Positions 6,187 through 16,791 of a stretch of DNA of 64,000 bases are shown piece after piece. Where the stretch lies: contig CAVOJD010000020.1 of assembly GCA_963696075.1 (NCBI GenBank), forward strand, positions 11,720 through 75,719, given 5' to 3'. How positions within the stretch are numbered: the first letter of the stretch is position 1; every line of letters starts with the position of its first letter. The stretch is from CAJQQK01 sp963696075 (GTDB taxonomy: Bacteria > Pseudomonadota > Alphaproteobacteria > Rhizobiales > Hyphomicrobiaceae). The notes under the pieces are model-generated. The model was given only the letters and a program-made list of their open reading frames with translations. It ran no database searches and had not been told where the DNA came from. The translations under genes were made by a program, and so were the position numbers.

Positions 6187-7788
6187 ATGCGAAAAACGAG
6201 CATGGCTCTGCTCGCCGTTGCTGCGGCAGCTGCCGGCGCGATTGCGCCAACTGTAGCGTTCGCGCAGAAATCAGGTGGCATCCTGAAAATCTACCATCGC
6301 GGTAACCCGCCAAGCGCATCCATTCATGAAGAAGCGACGACCAACACGGTCATGCCGTTCCAGGTCGTCTATAACAACCTCGTCGAGTTCGACCCGAAGA
6401 AGCCGCTGAACTCGATCGACACGATCATTCCGGACCTCGCCACGAAGTGGTCCTGGGACGACAGCAAGACCAAGCTGACCTTCGAATTGCGCCAGGATGT
6501 CAAATGGCACGACGGCAAGCCGTTCACGGCGAAAGACGTCCAGTGCACGTGGGACATGCTGCTCGGCAAGTCGAAGCAGCGCCTGCGCAAGAACCCACGC
6601 TCGATCTGGTACCACAACCTCGAGAGCGTTTCCGTCGATGGCGACACCAAGGTCACTTTCAACCTGAAGACCCCACAGCCGGCCTTTCTGATGCTGCTGG
6701 CGTCCGGCTACTCGCCGGTCTATGCGTGCCACGTTTCCGCTGCCGACATGCGCACGAAGCCGATCGGCACCGGCCCGTTCAAGTTCGTCGAGTTCAAGCA
6801 GAACCAGTCGATCACGCTCGCCAAGAACGAGAATTACTTCAAGAAGGGCCTGCCCTACCTTGATGGCATCGAGTTCAAGATCATCAAGAGCCGTTCGACG
6901 CGCATTCTGGCCTTCGCCGCCGGCGAATTCGACATGACGTTCGCAACCGACGTGTCGATCCCGCTGATGAAGGACGTGAAGGCAAACGCCCCGAAAGCTG
7001 TTTGCGAAGTCGTCCCGACCGGCGTTTCAACCAACCTGATCGTCAATTCATCAACGGCTCCGTTCGACAATGCGGACGTCCGCACGGCGATGGCCCTGAC
7101 GATCGATCGCGACGAATACATCAAGATCCTCAGCGAAGGCTATTTCCAGAAGGGCACCGCCATGCTCGCCCCTCCGGAAGGCCGCTGGGCGATGCCTGAA
7201 GAAATGATGAATACGATCCCTGGCTACAATCCGGATGTCGCCGGCAACCGCGAGAAGGCCCGCAAGATCATGGAGGGGCTCGGCTACACCAAGGACAACC
7301 CCCTCAAGATCAAGGTCTCGACGCGTAACACCGCGATCTATCGGGATCCGGCCGTGATCCTCATCGACCAGCTCAAGCTGATCAATGTCGAGGCCGAACT
7401 TGAAGTGATCGAGACGTCGCAGTGGCACGCCAAGGTCGCCCGTAAGGACTACCAGGTCGGCCTCAACCTGACGGGCGTCGGCGTCGACGATCCGGACGTC
7501 AACCTCTACGAAAACTACTGGTGCACCTCGCAGCGCAACTATACCGGCTACTGCAACAAGGATCTCGAAAAGCTGATCCAGAAGCAGTCGTCCATTGCCG
7601 ACTACGAAGAACGGCGCAAGCTCGTTTGGGAGATCGACAAGAAGCTGCAGGAAGACGTCGCACGGCCGATTATCTATCACGGCAAGAACGCGACGTGCTG
7701 GCATCCCCACGTCAAGGGCTTCGTCCACCCGCAGAACTCGTCGTACAACGCTTGGCGCCAGTACGAGCACGTGTGGATGGACAAGTAG
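6187..7788 (+). CDS. Peptide-type ABC transporter, substrate-binding protein (family 5)
   Basis: The ATG at 6187 follows GGAGGA and begins a clear signal peptide (MRKTS, Ala-rich core, AFA-Q cleavage near residue 27), so I do not use the in-frame start 51 bp upstream. The mature protein of about 505 residues has the DppA/OppA layout: a dry beta start (GGILKIYHRG), W-x-W-D-D-x-K-T-x-L-T-F near 95-105, L-R-x-D-V-K-W-H-D-G-K-P-F-T-A-K-D-V near 108-125, and the G-T-G-P-F-K-F motif near 195. It would bind peptides or another small solute in the periplasm for the permease genes downstream. The ligand cannot be told from sequence. Confidence 0.93.
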   Translation: MRKTSMALLAVAAAAAGAIAPTVAFAQKSGGILKIYHRGNPPSASIHEEATTNTVMPFQVVYNNLVEFDPKKPLNSIDTIIPDLATKWSWDDSKTKLTFELRQDVKWHDGKPFTAKDVQCTWDMLLGKSKQRLRKNPRSIWYHNLESVSVDGDTKVTFNLKTPQPAFLMLLASGYSPVYACHVSAADMRTKPIGTGPFKFVEFKQNQSITLAKNENYFKKGLPYLDGIEFKIIKSRSTRILAFAAGEFDMTFATDVSIPLMKDVKANAPKAVCEVVPTGVSTNLIVNSSTAPFDNADVRTAMALTIDRDEYIKILSEGYFQKGTAMLAPPEGRWAMPEEMMNTIPGYNPDVAGNREKARKIMEGLGYTKDNPLKIKVSTRNTAIYRDPAVILIDQLKLINVEAELEVIETSQWHAKVARKDYQVGLNLTGVGVDDPDVNLYENYWCTSQRNYTGYCNKDLEKLIQKQSSIADYEERRKLVWEIDKKLQEDVARPIIYHGKNATCWHPHVKGFVHPQNSSYNAWRQYEHVWMDK

Positions 7789-7799
7789 TCCACGCGTCT

Positions 7800-7840
7800 G
7801 GCCTCCGTCTGTCGTGGCTGCGGCCACCGGCAGACGGGCC
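7800..7840 (+). promoter_or_regulatory. Strong intergenic stem-loop after the binding-protein gene
   Basis: CCGTCTG (7805-7811) pairs with CAGACGG (7831-7837), and inside it GTGGC (7814-7818) pairs with GCCAC (7823-7827) around TGCG. There is no T-tract, so it is more likely an RNA-stabilising or partial read-through structure between the abundant binding protein and the permeases, as in other binding-protein operons, than a full terminator. Confidence 0.65.
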
Positions 7841-8016
7841 TCTCGGGAATTGTCCTGATGTCAACGCGCAGGGCGCAAGGCCGGAACCTTGCACCCTGCG
7901 CTGACGATTGAAACAATCCAACGGCTGCGCGGTGATGTACGTCGCGATTTTCACCGCGCCCCATTTTTCGCGTTTGGAACGTCGCTCTCACGGGCTTGCC
8001 AAAGGGAAAATGATCC

Positions 8017-8961
8017 ATGACCGGCTACATGATCCGGCGTTTGTTGCTGATGATCCTCACGTTGTTCGGGATGTCCATCCTGATCTTCGTGATGCTTCGC
8101 CTCGTGCCCGGCAACATCTCGGATATCCTGTTCGACTCCGCCGGTTTCGTTGACCCGGCCGAAAAAGCCCGCCTCGAGGCCGAACTCGGCCTCAACCTGC
8201 CGATTTGGACCCAATATTGGAATTGGATCGGCGGCCTGCTGCAGGGCGATCTCGGCTACACCTACGTTTCCGAGAAGCCGACGATCGACGAGATCGCACC
8301 GCGTATTCCCATCACTGCGAAACTCGCGGGCCTCGCCCTGTTCTTCTCGGTACTGTTGGGTGTGCCGCTCGGCGTCATCAGCGCCGTCAAGCAGGACACC
8401 TGGCTCGACTATTTCCTGCGCATCGTCTCGCTTTCAGGCCTGTCCCTGCCGTCGTTCTGGCTCGGCCTGCTGGTACTGACAGCCTTCGTGCAGTGGTTCG
8501 GCTGGATCCCGATCTACACCGACGCGCCCGAAACCTGGTATGAGGAACTCGCCCTCCTCAGCATTCCCGCTGCCGCCGTCGGCTTCCGCGCCTCCGCCCT
8601 GATCATGCGCCTCACGCGATCTTCGATGCTCGAAGTGATGCGCCAGGACTATATCCGCACCGCGCGCGCCAAGGGCGCCTCCGAGAACACCGTCAACTAT
8701 GACCACGCCCTGCGCAACGCCGTCCTGCCGGTGATCACGATCATCGGTATCGAAGCCGCGTTCCTGATCGGCGGCCTGATCGTCACCGAGACCGTGTTCA
8801 ACATCCCTGGCGTTGCGCGCTTCCTCGTCGAGGCGATCCAGTGGCGCGATTATCCCGTGGTCCAGAACCTGGTGATGTTCATCGCGCTCGTCGTCGTGGT
8901 GATCAACTTCCTGGTCGACATGGCGTACGCAGCACTCGACCCGCGCATCAAGTACGAATGA
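8017..8961 (+). CDS. Peptide-type ABC transporter permease (DppB/OppB-like)
   Basis: A 314-residue inner-membrane protein with an N-terminal TM helix (residues 5-28, ending L-R-L-V-P-G-N), a periplasmic segment with the typical LGLNLPIW/Y-W-x-W-I-G-G-L-L-Q-G-D-L-G-Y pattern near 55-85, then five more TM helices. The EAA-type cytoplasmic loop R-T-A-R-A-K-G-A near residues 214-225 is the docking site for the ATPases. The start ATG has AAAGGGA upstream. It forms the translocation pore together with the next gene. Confidence 0.93.
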   Translation: MTGYMIRRLLLMILTLFGMSILIFVMLRLVPGNISDILFDSAGFVDPAEKARLEAELGLNLPIWTQYWNWIGGLLQGDLGYTYVSEKPTIDEIAPRIPITAKLAGLALFFSVLLGVPLGVISAVKQDTWLDYFLRIVSLSGLSLPSFWLGLLVLTAFVQWFGWIPIYTDAPETWYEELALLSIPAAAVGFRASALIMRLTRSSMLEVMRQDYIRTARAKGASENTVNYDHALRNAVLPVITIIGIEAAFLIGGLIVTETVFNIPGVARFLVEAIQWRDYPVVQNLVMFIALVVVVINFLVDMAYAALDPRIKYE

Positions 8962-9026
8962 TGATAGTCCCGCCGCCCCCCATGTCTGGCCCTGGCCAAC
9001 CGTAAGCTCAACACTGGAGACACCTC

Positions 9027-9920
9027 GTGGCAACCGTCGACCAACAAGCCGAACTCGAAAAGGCCGGCGCCAACGTTGAAGGCCGTTTCGGTTCGTTCCT
9101 GCACTGGTGCCGTTCCTATCCGCTCGGCGCCATCGGCGGCGTCATCACGTTGCTGTTCGTCCTCGTCGCGGTGTTCGCCGGCTTCATCACCGGCTATGAC
9201 CCGACCTCGACCAACTCGGCATCTTCACTCGCAGCACCAGGCGCCAACCACGTCCTCGGGGCGGACTTCATGGGCCGCGACATGTGGAGCCGCATCGCCT
9301 ACGGCGCCCGCATTTCCCTCATCGTCGGCATCGGCTCGGCCGTCATCGGCACGGTCATCGGCACCATCATCGGTCTTGCCAGCGGCTACATCGGCGGCTG
9401 GTTCGATCTCATCATGCAACGCCTGATCGACATCATGCAGGCGCTTCCCTTGCTCGTCATGGCGCTCCTGATGGCCGCCGCCCTCGGCCCCTCGCTTGTC
9501 AACACGATGATCGCCATCGCCATCCCGCTCATTCCGCAAAGCGCGCGCGTCATCCGCGCCAACACACTGGCACTCCGCGAGATGCCGTACGTCGAGGCAT
9601 CAAAGGCCGTCGGCATGAGCGAGTGGCGCATCGCCGTCCAGCACATCTTGCCGAACACCCTCGCCCCCCTTATCGTGCTCGGCACTGCCAAGCTCGGCTC
9701 GGCGATTCTCACGGAAGCCTCCCTGTCGTTCCTCGGCCTTGGCATCCCCGAGCCACATCCCTCCTGGGGCCGCATGCTGTCTGAATCGGCTGCGGAGTAT
9801 ATGCGCGCAGCGCCCTGGCTGGTGATCTTCCCGGGCATCGCGATCTCTCTCGCGGTATTCGGCACGAACCTCCTCGGTGATGCGGTCCGTGACATCCTCG
9901 ACCCGCGTCAGCGTGGCTGA
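9027..9920 (+). CDS. Peptide-type ABC transporter permease (DppC/OppC-like)
   Basis: A 297-residue partner permease starting at GTG 9027. It has an N-terminal cytoplasmic stretch, TM1 near residues 33-55, the D-F-M-G-R-D-M-W-S-R motif typical of the DppC/OppC N-terminal domain near 84-94, and five further TM helices. The EAA loop is V-E-A-S-K-A-V-G-M-S near residues 189-198. The family-typical S-F-L-G-L-G-I-P-x-P-x-P-S-W-G signature is present near residue 234. It pairs with the preceding permease. Confidence 0.93.
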   Translation: MATVDQQAELEKAGANVEGRFGSFLHWCRSYPLGAIGGVITLLFVLVAVFAGFITGYDPTSTNSASSLAAPGANHVLGADFMGRDMWSRIAYGARISLIVGIGSAVIGTVIGTIIGLASGYIGGWFDLIMQRLIDIMQALPLLVMALLMAAALGPSLVNTMIAIAIPLIPQSARVIRANTLALREMPYVEASKAVGMSEWRIAVQHILPNTLAPLIVLGTAKLGSAILTEASLSFLGLGIPEPHPSWGRMLSESAAEYMRAAPWLVIFPGIAISLAVFGTNLLGDAVRDILDPRQRG

Positions 9921-9976
9921 CGGCCGGGCAGCCTGCCCTTATCGACCACCCCGCCGGCGGCCTGTCGCCCCGGCCG
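9921..9976 (+). promoter_or_regulatory. Intergenic stem-loop between permease and ATPase genes
   Basis: CGGCCGGG right after the permease stop (9921-9928) pairs with CCCGGCCG (9969-9976), enclosing the palindrome CCGCCGGCGG (9951-9960). The arm is followed by AAAAC rather than a T-run, so an mRNA-processing or stability role is more likely than termination. Confidence 0.5.
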
Positions 9977-9991
9977 AAAACAGGAATCGAT

Positions 9992-11063
<1,072 letters not shown>

Positions 11064-11071
<8 letters not shown>

Positions 11072-12101
11072 CACTGACACCACCATGCCTGCGAACCAGA
11101 CCGAGAAAACCGCCGTCACAGGCGCTGCCAAGGCGCCCGTTCTTGAGGTCGTCGACCTGAAGAAGCACTTCCCCGTGAAGAAGGGCCTGTTTCAAAAAGT
11201 CGTCGGCCAGGTCTACGCCGTCGACGGCGTATCCTTCACGATCAACGAGGGCGAGACCCTTGGCCTCGTCGGCGAGTCCGGCTGTGGCAAGTCGACGGTC
11301 GGCCGCACCCTGTTGCGCCTGATCGAACCGACCGCCGGCGCCATCAAGATCGACGGCCAGGACATCACGCATCTGTCGGGCAATGATCTGCGCCCGTACC
11401 GCCGTGAGATGCAGATCATCTTCCAGGACCCCTTCTCCTCCCTCGACCCGCGCATGACGGCCGGCGACATCGTTGGCGAACCGCTCTCCGTCCACGGCAT
11501 CGGTGACAGCAGAAGCGGCCGCCGCGAGATGGTGGCCGAACTGTTCGAGCGCGTCGGCCTGCGTCGCGCCCAGATGGACAACTTCCCCCATCAGTTCTCT
11601 GGTGGTCAGCGCCAGCGTATCGGCATCGCCCGCGCGCTCGCCTTGAACCCCAAGCTGATCATCGGCGACGAACCCGTCTCCGCCCTCGACGTGTCAATCC
11701 AGGCTCAGGTCATCAACCTGCTCCTCGACCTTCAGGCCGAGCGCAAACTCTCCTACCTCTTCATCTCCCACAACCTCGCCGTCGTCGAGCACATCTCCCA
11801 CCGCATCGCGGTCATGTACCTCGGCCGCATCGTCGAGTACGCCGACAAGAAGACGATCTTCCGCGACCCCAAACACCCCTATACGGTTGCACTGCTCTCC
11901 GCCGTCCCCGTGCCCGACCCGACCCTGAAGCGCGACAAGATCGTGCTCGAAGGCGACGTGCCGAGCCCGGTGAACCCGCCGTCCGGCTGCCACTTCCACA
12001 CCCGCTGCCCCTTCGCCGAGGAACAGTGCCGCGTGGAAAGCCCGCCGCTGCGCGAGATCAACCCGAACCATTGGGCCGCCTGCCACTTCGCCAAGCCCTG
12101 A
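11064..12101 (+). CDS. Peptide-type ABC transporter ATPase (DppF/OppF-like)
   Basis: I start at ATG 11064, which overlaps the previous gene by 8 bp, giving 345 residues; the longer open frame runs antiparallel in reading through the previous gene and has no homology. Walker A GESGCGKS is at residues 70-77, signature FSGGQRQRIGIARALAL near 185, Walker B L-I-I-G-D-E-P-V-S-A-L-D and H-loop FISHNLAVVEH follow. The C-terminal tail again has the conserved Cys set (C-H-F-H-T-R-C-P-F-A). With the first ATPase it forms a heterodimer, completing the operon. Confidence 0.94.
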
Positions 12102-12187
12102 TCGGGCGGCAAAGCCCCCACTTCGTTAAATCACCGACGGCCACGATCGCCGCGGGGCACGGCGTGATTGCTTGGTCCGGGCCGGAC

Positions 12188-13450
12188 TTACTTCGGCCGG
12201 GCCGTGAAAAGCCCAACCAAGGCGGCCAGCCCGGCGAAGACGGCAAAGCAATAAAACGACGCCGAATAATCGCCCGTCACATCGCGCAGCACACCTGAGA
12301 TCAGCGGCCCCGCCGCCTGCGGCAACACCTGCGCCATCAGCGCAATTCCCCGGATCGCGCCATAGCTCTGCCGGCCGAAGAAATCCGCCCACGCGATCGG
12401 CAGCACCGTAAACATGCCGCCAAGCCCCACCCCGAACAGTCCCGCCGCCACGAAAGCTTCGTATTCGCTGGCCAGCGCCTCCATCAGCAGCACGCTACCC
12501 GTCAGGATCACCGCGGCAACGATCAGCGCCAGCCGCACCCCGGTCCGGCGCACGAAGACACCAAACAACAACCCAGACACCCCGGACATCAGCGAGAACG
12601 TACTCACCACCAGCGCCGCCATGGTCGGATCAATTCCGCGTTCGATCAGGAACGGCGCCTGGTGCAGACTGATCCCCGACTGCACCGGATAGACCAGTGC
12701 CGTATAAAGCATCAGCAGCCAGAACACCGGCGTGCGCATCGCCTCGCCACGCGTAAACTGGCGCGCCTCGACCGGTTTCGAACCACCGCCCGCCGCCCCC
12801 GCACGCGCCCCATCGCCACCATCCGGCTCAAGGCCGAGATCCTCAGGCTGGCGCACCACAAACAGCCAGACCGGCACCAGCCCGACAACCAGGACCGCTC
12901 CCCCGACCGCCAGCCAACCCGTCCGCCATCCGTCATGATCAATCGCGAACTGCGCGATCAGCGGCATGCTCACCAGACCCGCCATCATTGCGACATTCGC
13001 AAGCGCCGTCGCAATCGCCCGGTGCCGCACGAACCATTTGTTGACCGCCCCGTAGATCCCGAGATCAAACGGCCCGGCAAAGCAGGTCCGCCCGATGCAG
13101 AAAGCCACATAGAAATAGATCAGCGACGGCGTGTAGGCGAGCGCGGCCACCGCCACCCCCGTTGCCCCGACCGCGAACGTGAGCATCGCCCGCGCCCCGT
13201 GCCGGTCAAGCATCGGCCCAAGCATCGGCGACAGAAACGCCGCCAACAGTCCGCCCAGCGACACCGCACCCGAAATCGCCGTCCGCGACCAGCCGAACTC
13301 CGTTGTCATCGGATCAACAAAGATCGACAGCGTCGCCACCGCCGGGCCCTGCCGCGCAAAGCCCGCGCAGCACACCGCGAACAGCACGATCCAACCATAG
13401 AAAAAGGGAACCCGCCGGGCGATCGCGGCAGCCGCCAGATTGGCGCTCAT
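12188..13450 (-). CDS. MFS transporter (monocarboxylate/oxalate-formate carrier-like)
   Basis: A 420-residue carrier with 12 predicted TM helices in two halves. The first half begins F-F-Y-G-W-I-V-L and has D-P-M-T-T-E-F-G-W-S-R-T, a sequence typical of the MCT/OFA branch of the MFS, then G-P-M-L-D-R-H-G-A-R as the A-motif equivalent. The central loop (about residues 205-230) is charged and Gly-rich. The second half contains H-Q-A-P-F-L-I-E-R-G and G-L-G-G-M-F-T-V-L-P-I. It is convergent with the ABC operon, with no clear terminator seen in the 86-bp gap. The substrate, perhaps an organic acid, is inferred. Confidence 0.85.
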   Translation of the reverse strand: MSANLAAAAIARRVPFFYGWIVLFAVCCAGFARQGPAVATLSIFVDPMTTEFGWSRTAISGAVSLGGLLAAFLSPMLGPMLDRHGARAMLTFAVGATGVAVAALAYTPSLIYFYVAFCIGRTCFAGPFDLGIYGAVNKWFVRHRAIATALANVAMMAGLVSMPLIAQFAIDHDGWRTGWLAVGGAVLVVGLVPVWLFVVRQPEDLGLEPDGGDGARAGAAGGGSKPVEARQFTRGEAMRTPVFWLLMLYTALVYPVQSGISLHQAPFLIERGIDPTMAALVVSTFSLMSGVSGLLFGVFVRRTGVRLALIVAAVILTGSVLLMEALASEYEAFVAAGLFGVGLGGMFTVLPIAWADFFGRQSYGAIRGIALMAQVLPQAAGPLISGVLRDVTGDYSASFYCFAVFAGLAALVGLFTARPK

Positions 13451-13571
13451 TGATGAACGTCTGGCCGGAAAAACAAATTGATCAAGCTCGAACCCACTCT
13501 AGTTCTTTGGCGTGAGCCGCCATCGTGGCAAGGTTCGGCCGGAAACGAAAGCAAGGCGGACGGATCATCCC

Positions 13572-14651
13572 ATGGGCGTTGGACCGGCAGCAGGTGTTCC
13601 ATGCCAGCGAGTTGGACGGCAGCGGGTTTCGCGCCGTCTCACCCGCGCAGCAACACGATTGTTTGCAACCGCAACACTCTCGGCACTCAGTGCGGTTTTT
13701 CTGCCAACAGTCTCGCACGCCTGCGATGCACCGCCCACAAGCCGCCATAACGCAATCCGCATCATCGACCCGCGCACAATCGAACTCGACGACAAGTCAA
13801 CCATCAAGCTGTCCGCAATCCTGCCGCCGACCCGCTACGACAGCCCGGCTGCCCCGACCGAATTCAAGCCGGAGCAGACAGCACGCGCAGCCCTTGAAGA
13901 CCTGATCAACTCAAACGGTCTCGCCATCGCCAGGGAGCGCGATACACCGGATCGCTACGGCCGCATTGTCGCGCATGTGTTTCTGAGCCCGCCCCCAACC
14001 AATGCCAATCCGAATACCAGTGCCAGTGCCAATGGCCCGACACCGATGGCGCCCCCGCCCCTGGAGCACTGGCTGCAGGCCCGGCTTGTCAGCGCCGGTC
14101 ATGCCCGCGTCGCGCTGACCCCGGAAACAACGCCCCGCTGCGCCCGCCACCTCCTCACCCTTGAGGCGAACGCCGAGAAGCATCAGCGCGGCCTGTGGCG
14201 CGAAGCCCTCTACCAGGCCAAACCAGCCGATGACCCAAGAGCGCTCCTCAAGCTGCGCAGCACCTTCCAGATCGTCACCGGCACCGTGTTCGCCACCGCC
14301 GTTCGAAAGAGCGCCGTCTATTTGAACTTCGCCGAGGATTGGCAACGCGATTTCACGGTGCGCATTGCAAAGTCCACCCTGAAACGAGCGAGCCTCTCAC
14401 CAGACCGTCTCCGGCACTTGAGCGGCAGGACAATTCGCGTACGCGGCTGGATCGAACGGCGCGGCGGCCCCTTGATCACCGTATGGCGCCTTGAGCAGAT
14501 CGAAATCATCAGTCAGGAACCGTCGGTTGGCTCAACCCGCCCCACCGATCTCTTTCTCGCGACCGATCTGGAGACCGTGGCGACACCTCCAACACGGCTG
14601 CACCCGGCAGACCAGACACCCGGCAACAAAAAAGCCCCGGCGCCAAAATAG
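13572..14651 (+). CDS. Exported protein with staphylococcal-nuclease-like (thermonuclease) fold
   Basis: The preferred start is ATG 13572 (AGGCGGA upstream); a GTG at 13512 would add 20 residues. A basic N-terminus leads to a signal peptide core (LFATATLSALSAVFLP, then SHA-C near residue 50). The next part resembles the SNase fold: I-R-I-I-D-P-R-T-I-E-L-D-D near 62-74, then R-E-R-D-T-P-D-R-Y-G-R-I-V-A-H-V near 121-136, where D-R-Y-G-R is the family hallmark, and L-V-S-A-G-H-A-R-V. A Pro/Asn-rich insert (about 140-160) interrupts the domain. The C-terminal part (from about 215) is OB-like and unassigned. Nuclease activity is not assured. Confidence 0.7.
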   Translation: MGVGPAAGVPCQRVGRQRVSRRLTRAATRLFATATLSALSAVFLPTVSHACDAPPTSRHNAIRIIDPRTIELDDKSTIKLSAILPPTRYDSPAAPTEFKPEQTARAALEDLINSNGLAIARERDTPDRYGRIVAHVFLSPPPTNANPNTSASANGPTPMAPPPLEHWLQARLVSAGHARVALTPETTPRCARHLLTLEANAEKHQRGLWREALYQAKPADDPRALLKLRSTFQIVTGTVFATAVRKSAVYLNFAEDWQRDFTVRIAKSTLKRASLSPDRLRHLSGRTIRVRGWIERRGGPLITVWRLEQIEIISQEPSVGSTRPTDLFLATDLETVATPPTRLHPADQTPGNKKAPAPK

Positions 14652-14662
14652 GCACCGGGGCT
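14633..14662 (-). terminator. Intrinsic terminator of carD
   Basis: AGCCCCGG-C-GCC (14633-14644) pairs with GGC-A-CCGGGGCT (14651-14662). On the minus strand the stem is followed by TTTTTT, a textbook intrinsic terminator for carD. The stop codon of the convergent plus-strand gene lies inside the hairpin. Confidence 0.85.
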
Positions 14663-14727
14663 CCCGAACTGTTTCGTCAGATCGCCTGATCAAGCATCAA
14701 GCCATCGTGACGCTTCTGCCGGCCGCC

Positions 14728-15822
14728 TCAAGCAGCTTCGGCATCACCGCTCTTGGCTGCTTCACTCGCAGCCTTTTCCTCTTCCGCAATGCGGCGGCCC
14801 TTGGCGCTCTTCGAGAGCACGTCGACAATCCGCTGCGTCGCCTGACGTTCATCGATCTCTGCAACGGCAGCCAGTTCGCGCGCCATCCGGTCCAGCGCAG
14901 CTTCATAAAGCTGACGCTCCGAATACGACTGTTCCGGCTGGCTCTCCGAACGATAGAGATCGCGCACAACTTCGGAGATCGCGATCAGATCGCCGGAGTT
15001 GATCTTGTTCTCATACTCCTGCGCCCGGCGGCTCCACATCGTCCGCTTGACCCGGGCACGACCCTTGAGCGTGCCCATGGCTTTATCGACGATGTTGTCC
15101 TCGGCGAGCTTCCGCATCGAATCGACCTTCGACGTCGGAACGCGCAGTGTCATCTTGTCCTTTTCGAACGTAATGACGAAAAGTTCGAGCGACATGCCTG
15201 CGATTTCCTGCTCTTCGATCGCGATGATCTGCCCGACGCCATGCGCCGGGTAGACGACATACTCGTGAAGCTTGAAATCATGCTGCACAGCGGCCGGCTT
15301 CTTCGCCTCGACTGCAGGCGCACTGGCAACCGGTTCCGACGAACGCTTCGCCGTTGACGGGCCCGCAGCCGCAACGGCCTTGGTCGCACGCGCAGCCTTG
15401 CTCGGTGCCTCAGCGGTTTTCTGAGCTGCCACTTTCTTCGCAGCCGCTGCAATTTTCGCCCGCATCGTTCCGCTAGACTTCGGCGCTGTCTTAGCCTTGG
15501 CCGTGGTCGTCGGCTTCGCCGCGGCCTTCTTGGCAGCAGGCTTGGCGGCGGTGCGCTGCACGGACTTCTTCGCAGGAGCCGGGCTGGCTGACGTCGTAAC
15601 GCGCTTCTTCGCCGGAGCCTTCGGCACTGCTTTCGTCGGCGCTGCCTTCTTGGCGGCCGGCTTTGCGGTGGTTTTCGTCGCTGCTGCTTTCGTCTTCGCT
15701 TGAGGTTTCGTGGCTGCCTTCTTCGTCGCGGTCGTTTTGGTGCGGGCTGCGGCGGTTTTTTGGACCTCTTTGGCTTTCTTTGACGCTACCGAACTGACTG
15801 AGACCTTTTTCTTCTGAGCCAT
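14728..15822 (-). CDS. carD: CarD-family transcription regulator with long Lys/Ala-rich N-terminal tail
   Basis: The C-terminal half (from about residue 183) is a complete CarD/CdnL protein: F-K-L-H-E-Y-V-V-Y-P-A-H-G-V-G begins the Tudor-like RNA polymerase-binding domain and the R-x-K-R-T-M-W-S-R-R-x-Q-E-Y helix bundle follows. CarD proteins bind RNA polymerase beta and stabilise open complexes at rRNA and other promoters. The first 180 residues are low-complexity K/A/T/P repeats (KKAA, AKP, KTTA) like histone H1 or AlgP tails, doubling the family's usual length. Such a tail may bind DNA without specificity. A strong terminator follows the gene. Confidence 0.92.
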   Translation of the reverse strand: MAQKKKVSVSSVASKKAKEVQKTAAARTKTTATKKAATKPQAKTKAAATKTTAKPAAKKAAPTKAVPKAPAKKRVTTSASPAPAKKSVQRTAAKPAAKKAAAKPTTTAKAKTAPKSSGTMRAKIAAAAKKVAAQKTAEAPSKAARATKAVAAAGPSTAKRSSEPVASAPAVEAKKPAAVQHDFKLHEYVVYPAHGVGQIIAIEEQEIAGMSLELFVITFEKDKMTLRVPTSKVDSMRKLAEDNIVDKAMGTLKGRARVKRTMWSRRAQEYENKINSGDLIAISEVVRDLYRSESQPEQSYSERQLYEAALDRMARELAAVAEIDERQATQRIVDVLSKSAKGRRIAEEEKAASEAAKSGDAEAA

Positions 15823-16268
15823 ATAATCCGTCTCACTTTCTCGTGCTACGCGACGCGACCGGACAACACGCTACCCGGCGACCGTCGACCACTCTCTCAA
15901 AAATCGAGTAGCCAATCTCCGTTATGTGGCACGCGCACCGCGCATGCCGTTGACGCCCCCAGCTGAACCGGCCCCTGAGTCAACTTTGCCGGCACAATAA
16001 AGCGCCGGCTTCGTCATCTTCAACGTCCGGTTGTATGGCATCAATGCTGACTGAGAATTTTTCTCCCACGACGGACGAATGCACTCAGCGTGCACGAAAC
16101 CGAAGGGTTCTTGGTTTGTTCAGCCTAGCCAGTATTTGTACTCTAACACAATCTTCAGGAAAATAGAAGGGCTCCGTGCGAAATCGCACGCGTCATCTGC
16201 CGTTCACCTTAAAAAGTGGAATTATGCTAAAAGTGCGGATCGGCTGGAAACGATGCTTTTGAGCGTGA
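15823..16268 (-). other. Intergenic region upstream of carD
   Basis: About 445 bp between the FdxA stop and the CarD start. It presumably holds the carD promoter. I see one perfect inverted repeat, CGTGCGA-AA-TCGCACG at 16175-16190, not followed by a T-tract. No convincing ORF or RNA gene is visible. Confidence 0.6.
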
Positions 16269-16607
16269 TCAATCTCCCTCGCCGGGTTCGGCGGAGAAAT
16301 ATTTCTCGAACTTCCCCTTCTCGTCACGGTATTTGTCCGCGTCCGCCGGTTGGTCCTTCTTGGCCGTGATATTCGGCCATTTATCGGCATAGTCGCGGTT
16401 TACCTCGAGCCATTTCTCGATCCCGGGCTCTGTATCCGGCTGGATGGCATCGACCGGACACTCCGGCTCGCACACACCACAATCGATGCACTCGTCGGGA
16501 TGGATGACGAGCATATTCTCCCCTTCGTAGAAACAATCCACGGGGCAGACTTCGACGCAGTCGGTGAATTTACACTTGATGCAGTTTTCGTTGACGATGA
16601 ACGTCAT
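16269..16607 (-). CDS. fdxA: FdxA-type 7Fe ferredoxin
   Basis: A 112-residue ferredoxin. The N-terminal cluster motif (C9-I-K-C12, then T-D-C16-V-E-V-C-P) and the second motif C-I-D-C-G-V-C-E-P-E-C-P (residues 39-50) give one 3Fe-4S and one 4Fe-4S cluster, as in FdxA/FdI proteins. The C-terminal half after residue 60 is acidic and helical, also typical. It shuttles electrons in the cytoplasm. Linkage to carD and the S4 gene is common in Rhizobiales. Confidence 0.93.
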   Translation of the reverse strand: MTFIVNENCIKCKFTDCVEVCPVDCFYEGENMLVIHPDECIDCGVCEPECPVDAIQPDTEPGIEKWLEVNRDYADKWPNITAKKDQPADADKYRDEKGKFEKYFSAEPGEGD

Positions 16608-16791
16608 GGGTCAGTTAACCATCCTCAGCCAGGAAATTTCGATCGCGATCTCCGTTCAGCGTTTACGAGCGTCGCGGGCGAGGTGCACCCTGACAGGTTG
16701 TCGCAAGCTGAATCCGGCAAGAACGCGTGCTTTTCACCTCGAAGGATACTGCGACTGTTGCTGACCGCGCAATCTGCAATTCAACCTCACC

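Noticed and set aside
16175..16190. Inverted repeat as a terminator for fdxA
   Set aside because: No T-tract follows on the minus strand and it is about 80 bp past the stop codon; kept only as an intergenic note.
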